From assembly GCF_009760925.1 (NCBI RefSeq), contig NZ_VRLV01000029.1, positions 1-35,212 of the forward strand: a DNA stretch of 35,212 nucleotides. Direction: 5' to 3'. Positions 28,851 to 35,212 of the stretch are shown one piece after another. The notes below the pieces were generated by a model. It was not told where the DNA came from. It saw only the letters and a list, made by a program, of their open reading frames with translations, and ran no database searches. Made by a program: the position numbers and the translations under genes. This DNA is from Nonomuraea typhae. GTDB lineage: Bacteria; Actinomycetota; Actinomycetes; Streptosporangiales; Streptosporangiaceae. The first letter of the stretch is position 1. Each line of letters begins with the position of its first letter.

Positions 28851-28935
28851 TCACGGCCGGCGTCGACGGGTTCGGCCCTCACGACGCCTAGCGCGCGAAC
28901 CGTACGGCGTACTCATGCGAGGGCCGAAAATTCCG

Positions 28936-28997
28936 GTTACCCGTGGGTAACGGTACAGAACCTCAGTTCTGTCAGGTAAAAGCATGGCTTTGACCTG
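28936..28997. other. Three consecutive inverted repeats in an AT-richer gap
   Basis: GTTACCC, GT, GGGTAAC (28936-28951); ACAGAA, 6 bases, TTCTGT (28955-28972); and CAGGTAAAAGC, ATG, GCTTTGACCTG (28973-28997, one mismatch) follow each other almost without gaps. The 572-bp convergent gap 28633-29204 has no clear gene. The layout is reminiscent of an origin of transfer or of replication. GTTACCC/GGGTAAC also forms the arms of the repeat near the relaxase gene. Confidence 0.6.
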
Positions 28998-29065
28998 GGG
29001 AAACGTCTTCAGATGCCCGACGTCGTCACACTGACCGGTTGTTTTGGGGCCTAGTGTCCGCTCTT

Positions 29066-29101
29066 CCAGCGGGCGATGCATGATCATGCATCGCCCGCTG
29101 G
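29066..29101. repeat. Perfect 36-bp palindrome
   Basis: The half CCAGCGGGCGATGCATGA (29066-29083) is followed directly by its exact reverse complement (29084-29101). The centre is TGATCA. Read on the minus strand it follows the two boxes of element copy C and takes the place of the hairpin of copies A and B. Confidence 0.95.
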
Positions 29102-29105
29102 GGCT

Positions 29106-29150
29106 GTTTCGTCGTGCACCGCGGCGGCCGCCAGCGCGCGACGCAACCCC
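29106..29150 (-). repeat. Intergenic element, copy C
   Basis: On the minus strand box 1 GGTTGCGTCGCGCGC is at 29148-29134 and box 2 CGACGAAAC at 29114-29106, with a 19-base spacer as in copy A. The 36-bp palindrome follows 4 bases later. Another CGACGAAACCCCGG lies nearby on the plus strand at about 29192-29205, possibly a broken fourth copy. Confidence 0.7.
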
Positions 29151-29204
29151 TTGGGATTCGTCGTGGGGAGGCCTCGCGCGGCCGCCACGACGAAACCCCG
29201 GGGC

Positions 29205-29480
29205 CTATCCGAAGGGGTGCGTCTCCAGTCCGCGGAGGACCTGTTCGATGCTGGACAGGTCGCGGCGGATCGCGGTTGTCCAGCGGCTCACGTCGTCGCG
29301 TTGGCTGACGGTCGGGTCGAACCACTCGCGGGCGTCGGGGCCGTCGAAGGTAGCGCTGGGCGCGGCGTAGCCGCCGCTGCTGGGCGCGTCCGGGTCGATG
29401 ACCCACCAGCAGTCGTGATCGGGCCACTTGATGGCCACGGTGTGCTCGTAGCGGTGGACGCGGATCTGCGGTGGTTCCAT
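29205..29480 (-). CDS. Hypothetical small protein
   Basis: Encodes 91 residues: a beta-rich start, IRVHRYEHTVAIKWPDHDCWWVIDP, a middle with ATFDGPDAREWFDPTV, and a helical end, RWTTAIRRDLSSIEQVLRGL. The ATG overlaps the stop of the preceding gene (TAATG). Not recognised. It ends at the edge of element copy C. Confidence 0.6.
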   Translation of the reverse strand: MEPPQIRVHRYEHTVAIKWPDHDCWWVIDPDAPSSGGYAAPSATFDGPDAREWFDPTVSQRDDVSRWTTAIRRDLSSIEQVLRGLETHPFG

Positions 29481-29911
29481 TACCGGCCTTCGCCCTGGCG
29501 CGCTAGGGCCTCGATGCCGACCTCCAGGTCGCTCTTGGCCATGAGGGCCTCGATGGTGACGGCGGCGAGCTGGTCGACGATGGCGAGCACGGCGGTGGTC
29601 TCGGTGGTCATCTCGGTGACCAGGGACTGGTAGTGCTCGACTCGGCGGCGCACAGCGGGTGCCAGGCCGGGCTCGGCTGCCCAGCGGCGGCCCTGTTCGG
29701 CGAACAGCTCGTTGTCGGCGGCGGTCTGGGTGAACGCCTTCTTCGCCCGGGTCACGGTGGCGTCGTCCAGGCGGTACGGCTGGGCCAGGCCCTGCTCCAG
29801 GGTGGCCTTCTGATCGCGCACCATGGCGATGCCGCTCTCGATGTGACTGGTCAGCGTGGCCAGCATGCTGAGGGGCTGCCAGTTCGGTTCCTGCCGTTGC
29901 GCTTCGGCCAT
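29480..29911 (-). CDS. Hypothetical helical protein
   Basis: Encodes 143 residues, entirely helical and without membrane or metal motifs (MLATLTSHIESGIAMVRDQK; RAKKAFTQTAADNELFAEQG; VRRRVEHYQSLVTEMTTET). It resembles small four-helix or coiled-coil proteins. Possible ribosome site GAAGGG lies about 12 bases before the ATG. Coupled by TAATG to the next gene. Function unknown. Confidence 0.6.
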   Translation of the reverse strand: MAEAQRQEPNWQPLSMLATLTSHIESGIAMVRDQKATLEQGLAQPYRLDDATVTRAKKAFTQTAADNELFAEQGRRWAAEPGLAPAVRRRVEHYQSLVTEMTTETTAVLAIVDQLAAVTIEALMAKSDLEVGIEALARQGEGR

Positions 29912-30000
29912 CGATGTTCGCGCCCTTCGCGGTGATCTGTCCCAGTGACCGGCTCAGCGTAGCCACGCCGTACCGGCGTGCGTGGGGGAACGAGCACCCT

Positions 30001-30077
30001 GGTTGCGTCGCGCGCTCGAGTACGCCGCGGTGGGCCGACGAAACCCCGGCGGCAAGCCGTACGGCTCCCGCCGGGGG
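30001..30077 (+). repeat. Intergenic element, copy B
   Basis: Box 1 GGTTGCGTCGCGCGC at 30001-30015, a 20-base spacer, box 2 CGACGAAAC at 30036-30044, then a hairpin with outer stem CCCCGGCGG and CCGCCGGGG around an inner palindrome AGCCGTACGGCT. It lies in the 178-bp gap between two minus-strand genes. Confidence 0.75.
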
Positions 30078-30089
30078 AGTGCGGACGGT

Positions 30090-30281
30090 TCAGCGGCTGC
30101 GGCCGCGGCTGCGTCGTGGACCCGTGCGGCGCCGGGACAGGGTCCTGCCGTGCAGGTGCTCGGGCAGGCGTCGGCCTCGGCGGGGCGGGTCGTAGGTGGC
30201 CGGTGCGGCTAGGGCCTGCTGGACGGTCATGGTGAAGTCGCCGGCGGCGAGCACGGCGGGGTGGGTCGGGGATCTGGTCAT
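30090..30281 (-). CDS. Small Arg-rich protein
   Basis: Encodes 63 residues: TRSPTHPAVLAAGDFTMTVQQALAA, then a strongly basic tail with many Arg (RRGRRLPEHL, LSRRRTGPRRSRGRSR). The ATG has a good ribosome site (GGAAGGA). It follows the relaxase gene by 91 bp and may be cotranscribed with it. The basic tail suggests nucleic-acid binding, for example a helper of DNA processing. Not recognised. Confidence 0.5.
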   Translation of the reverse strand: MTRSPTHPAVLAAGDFTMTVQQALAAPATYDPPRRGRRLPEHLHGRTLSRRRTGPRRSRGRSR

Positions 30282-30372
30282 CCGGGGTCGTCCTTCCGCA
30301 AAGGGTCGGCGTGCACGCGGGCAGGATGTTGGGCTGGGGTGGTCCACGCTGAAACCCGTTCGGCGGGCGCGG

Positions 30373-33300
30373 TCAGCGGCCGCGCTCGGGTCCGCCTCGG
30401 TCGCGGGCCGGGGGCGGCCGGTAGGCGTCGTCCCGGTCGCGGTCGCGGCCCTGGCTGCGGAAGCGCGGGCGGCGCTCGGGGCGTTCGCCGCGTTCGGCGG
30501 CCTGGCGCTCGCGCTCGGCGTACTCGGCGCGGGCCTGGCGCTCCACCGCGCGGACGTCGGGGGGCAGGTCGGCGCGGCGCTCGGTTTCCTCGCGGGTGGC
30601 GGCGAGCTGCTGGCGGGCGCGCTGGTAGGTCTGGCGGGCGGCGGTGCTGTGGCCGTCGGCCACCGTGACGTCGGTGGTGCGGGCCTGGCTCCTGGCCGAT
30701 TCCCAGCCGCGTTCGAGGTCGTCGTGCTGGCGGCTGATCAGCGACCAGGTGGCGGCGGGCGGGGCTTGGGCTGCCGCTTGGCGGGCGTGCTCTTGGATGG
30801 CCGGGCCTTCCTCGCGCACGGGGGCCAGGTGCTCGGCGATGGCCGCGCGGCGTTCGGCGAGGTGGGGGAGTTCGGCCTCCAGTTCGCGGCGGCGGGCGCG
30901 GTGGGAGGGCAGGATCTTGCCGAGCTTGGCGAGCTCGGCGGCGATGGCGCGCTCGCGCTTGTGGATCTGGTCGACGGCGCGGTTGCCTTCGGTGACCTGC
31001 CGGCGGGCCTGGCGCAGTTGTTCGGCGGCCTGGCGGGCGGTCTCGATCTCGCGGGCCTGGGCGGCGAGCTGGGCGCGCTTGGCCTCCAGCGCCTTCTCGG
31101 CGGGTCCGCCGCCGTCGCTGATGTAGCGGCGCATGATCTGCTCAGCGCGCTGCAGCTTGGCGGCCGCTGCGGTGGCCTGCTGGGCGAGCTGCTTCTGGCG
31201 GGCGGCCAGGGCGGTGTCGTCCAGCAGGCCGACACCGAACGGGGTACCGCTGAGCGCCATCAACGCGTTGGCGCGCCGGACGGTGGCCAGCGCCTCCTCC
31301 GCCGTGGCCAGCTCTGCGGCGGCCTGGTGCTCGCGCTCGGCGTCCGGATCGGCGGCGCGCTCGACGTCGGCCTGGCCGCGTCGGTCGACGGCCTGGTCGA
31401 CGTCGGCGGCCCGCTCGCGACCCGGGTCGCCGGCCTCGCGGTCGTCCCGGCCGGTGTCGCGGTCGGCCTGGTGCTCGCGGTTGGCGTCGTGTTCGGCGCG
31501 CTGGTCGACGTCGTCCCGGTGCCGGTCGGCCTGGCGGCCGGTGGCGCGCTCGGCGGGCCGGTCGGGCTCGGCGCCCTGGCCGTCGTGGGCGATGGGGTCG
31601 GGCTCGGGGGTGATGAGCCGGTCGGCCCGGTCGCCCTCCAGGCTCTGGGCGTAGGCGGCCAGGGCGCGCTGCAGCGCGTCGGCCTCGCCGCGCACCGGGC
31701 CGTGCGCGGCGCGGTCGGCGTCGGTCTCCAGAAGGTCGCGCGGCAGGTACAGGTGGGCCGTCAGCCGGTCGCGGGTCATCGCCGCGTACAGGGTGTGCGG
31801 GTCCAGGCCCATGCCGTAGATCAGCGCGTGGTCGGAGGTGAGGCCCTGGGCGGCGGCCACCGTCATGGCGGTGCCGTAGGACAGCATGCCCTCGGCGATG
31901 TCGGCCGGGTTGATCAGCGCGTGTCTGATCCTCGGGCCCTCGGGGCCGACCGCGCGCCACTCCACCCGGACGCGGCCGCGTTCGTCGATCTCGGTCACGC
32001 GGCCGCGGTAGCCGTTGAGGATGTCGACGTCGCCTTCGCCGCGCCGGGCGCGGTAGTCGTTCTTGCGCACGCGCACGTGATCGCCGACGGCCAGCACGAT
32101 GTGCTTGCCGCCGGCCACGGCGTACCGGCGCTCCGGGCCGGTGATCTCCCCGGCTTCGCGGCGGATGGCGCGGGCGGCCTGGTTGAGCCGCTCGGCGGCG
32201 TCGTTGGTCCCGGCCAGCACCAGCACACCGGCGAGTTCGTCGTGCACCGCCTCGGGGCTGGCACTGTCGCGGTACGGCGCGCGGGCGGCCGCCCAGTCGC
32301 TCACGAGCTGCGCCATGGTGTCCTCGGCGCCGAGCCCGGCGTGCACGCGACCGCCCTCGCCCCACGCGCGCAGCGCCTGGCGGCGATTGTCGCCGCGCCA
32401 CAGCTCCAGCGCGGCCCGTTCCACAGGGTCTTTCTGGCGGCGGTTCTCGCGCAGGGTGAGCCCGTCGACCTGACGGTGCACAGCGCGGAAGCCGCCGCCG
32501 ACGCCGATCGCGCGCAGCTGTAGAGGGTCGCCGATCGGCACCACCTTCGTGCCGCACCGCATCGCTTCGGTCAGCAGTGTGGCCAGGTGCCGGTCGTCGA
32601 CCATCGCGGCCTCATCGACCACGAGCACGTCGACCCCGGCCAGGCCCTGGCCGCCGTCGATGCGCTGCAGCCAGGTGGCGATGGTGTCGGCGCCGATGCC
32701 GGATTCGGCCTGGAGGTTGGCGGCCGCCACGGCGGCGGTCGCCGCGCCGCGCACCACCAGGCCGCGCGCCTCCCACCCGGAGCGGGCGGCGGCCATGATG
32801 GTCGTCTTCCCGGCGCCGGCCACGCCGATGACGGCGTCGATGCCGTGTCCGGCGGTCAGCAGCCGCTCCAGGACCTCGCGCTGCGCGGGGGAGAACTCGA
32901 AGCCGTTGGCGACCTGGTAGGTGTCGATGGCCAGCGCGGCGGCCGCCCCGTCAACGACCGCCACGCCGGTGGCGTAGCGGTCGCGGACCTGGGCCAGGAT
33001 CGTCTCCTCGGCGTCCAGGATGTCGCGGCTGGTGAAACGCTGGGCGTTGGTCAGGTGCGAGGCGCCGGCGTCGGCGAGCTGGACCGCCGGGCCATGCTGC
33101 AGGACCTCATCGGTCAGGGCCTCTGCTTCGGCCAGATCGGCCACGCCGTCGGGCAGCGCGTCGATCACGGCGGCCAGGACGTCGGCCCGGGAGACGATTT
33201 TGGTGTGGGAGGTGAGCCCGTGTTCGGGCCGCCAGATCCACGCGGCGATCTCTTCGGTGCTGGGCCGCTCGGGCAGTACGGCGTGGCCGGTGCGGCAGCG

Positions 33301-34611
33301 CTCGGCGAGGGCCTGGCCGTGGCCGGGTTCGCCTGCGGCGTCGTCGACCTGCTGGTGCCAGGCGGCGCGCAGCGCGGCCTCATCGGGCTCGGCGCCCTTG
33401 GCCTGGCGGGACTCGGCGGAGGCGGTCTTGACCGCCTGCCGCGAGGCGCTGGCCGGGTCGACCCCGAGCCGGGCCAGCAGCCCCTCGACCTGGCCAGCCC
33501 TCTTGGACAGCAGCACGCGGGTGGCCTCGGGAATGGCGATGATCTCCCACGCGCCGGTCACCGGGTCGCGTCCGAACGCGATGCCGTACCGCTCGGTGAG
33601 CACCCGCCGGATGCGGGCCTTCAGCAGCGCGTCGGCGGCGTGCGCGTGCCGGTGGATGTCGCGGCCGCCGGCGCCGATGGCCGACCATCGGCCGTCCTCG
33701 CGGCCGCGCACCAGGTTGGCGATCGCCACGTGCGCGTGCAGGTGCGGGTCGGGGGCCTGGCCGTCGACGGGGCGGGCGGTCTTGTGCCACATGACCCAGC
33801 CCAGCAGGCCGGTGGAGTCCATGCGCTCGGCGAGCTGGCCGTCGCCCTGGTGGCCGCGCTGGCCGTAGGCGGCCCACTTCTCCATCGCCGCGACGGTCTC
33901 GGTGACCGCGTCGGCGAAGACGTTCTCGATGGCGGCGGCGAACTCCGCGTCGGCCAGGCCGTACAACACGCTGACCGACTTCGACAGGTCCAGGGTGAGG
34001 TCGTAGCCGCGGTTGCCGACGCGCACCCGGGCCTCGCGCCACTTGCGTGCGTAGGCCAGCTCCTTGGGCTCGTAGACGGCGGCCAGGTCGACGTCGGCGG
34101 CTCGGGCCAGCTTCTCCACGTCGTCGATGCGGATCAGGTGCGTCTCGCCCTGGCGGTCGACGCCGCGGGCGAGCTGGGCGGCGCGCTTGGCCATTGCCGG
34201 GCGGGCGGCCAGCAGCTTCTCCACCGTCACGCCCTGGGCGGCGGCCGCCGCCTCCAGCGCGGCCACCAATGGGGCGCCGGGGAGTTTGGCGCGCGGGTCG
34301 GCCAGGTGCTTGGCGGCCAGCAGCACCTCGCCGGTGCGCGGGTCGACGCCGGACATGATGGCGCGAGCCGCCTCATGCTGATCAGCCGTCAGCCGGGTTC
34401 CGGGGGTCAGGCCGACCTCGCGCAGGCCCTCGCCGATCCACATCAGCCCGCGCTCGTCTGCCAGCCGGTAGGCGACCTGGCCGTCCTCGCCGCGCGCCGG
34501 GCCGTGCTCGTGGGCGGGCTCGCCGGGCTGGCCCATGCCGCAGCCGGCGCCCTCCTGTAGCCGGTAGTCGACCTGCTCCATGGAGGGGCCGATCACGCTG
34601 ACCCACGCCAC
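30373..34611 (-). CDS. MobF-family relaxase-helicase (TrwC/TraA-like)
   Basis: Encodes 1,412 residues. A tyrosine in MEQVDYRL near the start is a candidate nicking residue. The relaxase core shows GYDLTLDLSKSVSVLYGLAD (about 203-222), an upstream His in WHKTARPVDG and the metal triad segment DPHLHAHVAI (about 288-297). The helicase part carries Walker A GVAGAGKTT (about 594-602) and Walker B VLVVDEAAMVDD (about 660-671), and further SF1 motifs. The C-terminal third is a long charged coiled coil with acidic and Arg-rich repeats. It should nick oriT, stay bound to the 5' end and unwind the strand. GTG at 34611 is chosen since GGAAGGAGGGG precedes it; a TTG six codons upstream is less likely. 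The candidate oriT lies upstream, as usual. Confidence 0.9.
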   Translation of the reverse strand: MAWVSVIGPSMEQVDYRLQEGAGCGMGQPGEPAHEHGPARGEDGQVAYRLADERGLMWIGEGLREVGLTPGTRLTADQHEAARAIMSGVDPRTGEVLLAAKHLADPRAKLPGAPLVAALEAAAAAQGVTVEKLLAARPAMAKRAAQLARGVDRQGETHLIRIDDVEKLARAADVDLAAVYEPKELAYARKWREARVRVGNRGYDLTLDLSKSVSVLYGLADAEFAAAIENVFADAVTETVAAMEKWAAYGQRGHQGDGQLAERMDSTGLLGWVMWHKTARPVDGQAPDPHLHAHVAIANLVRGREDGRWSAIGAGGRDIHRHAHAADALLKARIRRVLTERYGIAFGRDPVTGAWEIIAIPEATRVLLSKRAGQVEGLLARLGVDPASASRQAVKTASAESRQAKGAEPDEAALRAAWHQQVDDAAGEPGHGQALAERCRTGHAVLPERPSTEEIAAWIWRPEHGLTSHTKIVSRADVLAAVIDALPDGVADLAEAEALTDEVLQHGPAVQLADAGASHLTNAQRFTSRDILDAEETILAQVRDRYATGVAVVDGAAAALAIDTYQVANGFEFSPAQREVLERLLTAGHGIDAVIGVAGAGKTTIMAAARSGWEARGLVVRGAATAAVAAANLQAESGIGADTIATWLQRIDGGQGLAGVDVLVVDEAAMVDDRHLATLLTEAMRCGTKVVPIGDPLQLRAIGVGGGFRAVHRQVDGLTLRENRRQKDPVERAALELWRGDNRRQALRAWGEGGRVHAGLGAEDTMAQLVSDWAAARAPYRDSASPEAVHDELAGVLVLAGTNDAAERLNQAARAIRREAGEITGPERRYAVAGGKHIVLAVGDHVRVRKNDYRARRGEGDVDILNGYRGRVTEIDERGRVRVEWRAVGPEGPRIRHALINPADIAEGMLSYGTAMTVAAAQGLTSDHALIYGMGLDPHTLYAAMTRDRLTAHLYLPRDLLETDADRAAHGPVRGEADALQRALAAYAQSLEGDRADRLITPEPDPIAHDGQGAEPDRPAERATGRQADRHRDDVDQRAEHDANREHQADRDTGRDDREAGDPGRERAADVDQAVDRRGQADVERAADPDAEREHQAAAELATAEEALATVRRANALMALSGTPFGVGLLDDTALAARQKQLAQQATAAAAKLQRAEQIMRRYISDGGGPAEKALEAKRAQLAAQAREIETARQAAEQLRQARRQVTEGNRAVDQIHKRERAIAAELAKLGKILPSHRARRRELEAELPHLAERRAAIAEHLAPVREEGPAIQEHARQAAAQAPPAATWSLISRQHDDLERGWESARSQARTTDVTVADGHSTAARQTYQRARQQLAATREETERRADLPPDVRAVERQARAEYAERERQAAERGERPERRPRFRSQGRDRDRDDAYRPPPARDRGGPERGR

Positions 34612-34639
34612 CCGCGCCCCTCCTTCCAAGCCCTTCGTT

Positions 34640-34667
34640 GATCTTGCTCTTATAGTTTTTCAAGATC
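34640..34667. promoter_or_regulatory. Inverted repeat in the relaxase promoter region
   Basis: GATCTTG (34640-34646) and CAAGATC (34661-34667) flank CTCTTATAGTTTTT, the most AT-rich spot in the gap. On the minus strand TATAAG is a candidate -10. GATCTTGAG recurs at about 34727. This is the likely promoter and operator of the relaxase gene, 29-56 bp before its start. Confidence 0.5.
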
Positions 34668-34756
34668 TTTTGAGGTGGGCCGCAGGCCCTCCGTATCGGA
34701 GATACCTTGGTCCATCCCTGAGAAGGATCTTGAGAGGTGAGTGTGGCATGCGAGGC

Positions 34757-34860
34757 GGGAGGGATCAAGGGGAAGGGGGCCCACTAGCGGAAGAGGGGGT
34801 AGTGGGGGGATTGGCTGGCGGGGAGCCCTGGGGTGGTGATCGGGGGGTGGGCGGCGCGGG
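34757..34860 (+). other. G-run tract with quadruplex potential
   Basis: At least seven runs of four to six G occur within about 100 bases on the plus strand, between the relaxase start and the inverted repeats at 34944. Such a strand could form G-quadruplexes when single-stranded, for example during transfer or replication. No gene is visible here. Confidence 0.5.
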
Positions 34861-34943
34861 AACGTGGATGCGGCGGCCGCCGGTCAGGACCCAGGTCTTC
34901 CTCGCCGAGCGGGGTCGCCCACGACCGGGGGCCGGGCTGGACT

Positions 34944-35079
34944 GTTACCCGGCGTGATCGTCCCCGTCTCGCCGATCCTCGCGCGCGCGCCTGCACGCGT
35001 AGGCGGCACATCGGCGGTGAGACGAGACATTGAGACGATCACACCGGGTAACCGTGCGGGGCAGTCAGGCCCCGCACGG
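34944..35079. other. oriT-like block of inverted repeats
   Basis: GTTACCCGGCGTGATCGTC (34944-34962) pairs with GACGATCACACCGGGTAAC (35034-35052) with one mismatch across a 71-base spacer. Immediately after, CCGTGCGGGGC (35052-35062) and its exact complement (35069-35079) form an 11-bp stem with loop AGTCAG. A MobF relaxase normally acts at such repeats upstream of its own gene, so this is the best oriT candidate; no known nick sequence is recognised. Confidence 0.55.
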
Positions 35080-35085
35080 ACATGA

Positions 35086-35212
35086 GCAGGCCCGCCCTCG
35101 GCGGGCCGGGGGGGCGGGCCTGGTCAATGCGGGACTGGGTTGTCACACTGCGGTTATGGCCGTGGCGACTGTGTGGTTGCGGGATCTGGACGACCGTCTG
35201 GTGGCGGCGGAC
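35086..35212. repeat. Right copy of 127-bp terminal direct repeat
   Basis: Identical to 1-127. It contains the first 57 bases of the gene at 71 (here from 35156), which therefore appears truncated only because the window ends. Count these bases once when treating the molecule as a circle. Confidence 0.95.

Noticed and set aside
26375..28882. Minus-strand frame of 835 codons opposite the coupling ATPase
   Set aside because: Shadow frame; the plus strand has clear Walker motifs.
3610..30195. Similar short peptides (GCVAR ...) from the element copies
   Set aside because: The frame shifts between copies because of spacer length, so a conserved peptide is not supported; the DNA element is the better explanation.
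30196..32523. Plus-strand frame of 775 codons resembling a Leu/Ala/Gly membrane protein
   Set aside because: It is the complement of the coiled-coil and helicase end of the relaxase, whose motifs are clear.

Overview
The window is one complete circular replicon from a very GC-rich mycelial actinomycete. Its last 127 bases repeat its first 127 exactly, which is the usual signature of a circular contig, so the unit length is 35,085 bp. Codon use, SsgA-like proteins, DUF2637/SpdB-like proteins, a KorSA-like GntR regulator and a Pif-like NUDIX protein point to Streptomyces, Nonomuraea or Streptosporangium relatives; I cannot fix the genus. No ribosomal, tRNA, integrase or resistance genes are visible. 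It looks like a conjugative plasmid rather than an integrated element.

Layout. (1) 71-3313: a probable replication initiator (minus strand), a tiny Arg-rich ORF and a zinc-finger protein in a tightly overlapping chain, then a stand-alone RapZ C-terminal domain protein and a plus-strand orphan. The initiator gene carries a perfect 32-bp palindrome, and its leader carries an opposite-strand intrinsic terminator that suggests a countertranscribed RNA. (2) 15924 down to 3774: one long leftward operon of 16 genes, mostly joined by ATGA/GTGA overlaps: HTH protein, DUF2637 membrane protein, two SsgA-like proteins, a HATPase, a basic membrane protein, an FtsK/TraB-like translocase, an M48-like membrane protease with a zinc knuckle, and small zinc-finger or membrane proteins including a PycTM-like one. 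(3) 15925-19137: control and immunity: divergent promoter with operators, two GntR/UTRA regulators, Pif-like NUDIX, PP2C-like protein. (4) 19229-22214: ParA, a small ParB-position protein, and a second DUF2637 gene. (5) 22226-26171: HNH protein, HTH protein and small membrane proteins. (6) 26264-28632: VirD4/TraG-like coupling ATPase and partner. (7) 29205-34611: small genes and a 1,412-residue MobF relaxase-helicase, followed by an oriT-like block of inverted repeats that closes the circle.

Working model (inference): the plasmid combines two transfer toolkits, the Streptomyces-type dsDNA translocase with Spd/SsgA functions, and a MobF relaxase with a T4SS-type coupling protein, but no VirB-like channel genes are visible. 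The most striking unexplained feature is a set of dense short-motif arrays: 17 copies of CCGTACGG inside the first DUF2637 gene in all three reading frames; 14 copies of ATGTYCG across the end of the second DUF2637 gene and the following noncoding gap; and about 14 copies of YGTCCGGG beside the translocase gene. These look like selected protein-binding arrays (transfer recognition, partition or silencing). A second unexplained feature is a three-copy intergenic element with two conserved boxes followed by a hairpin.
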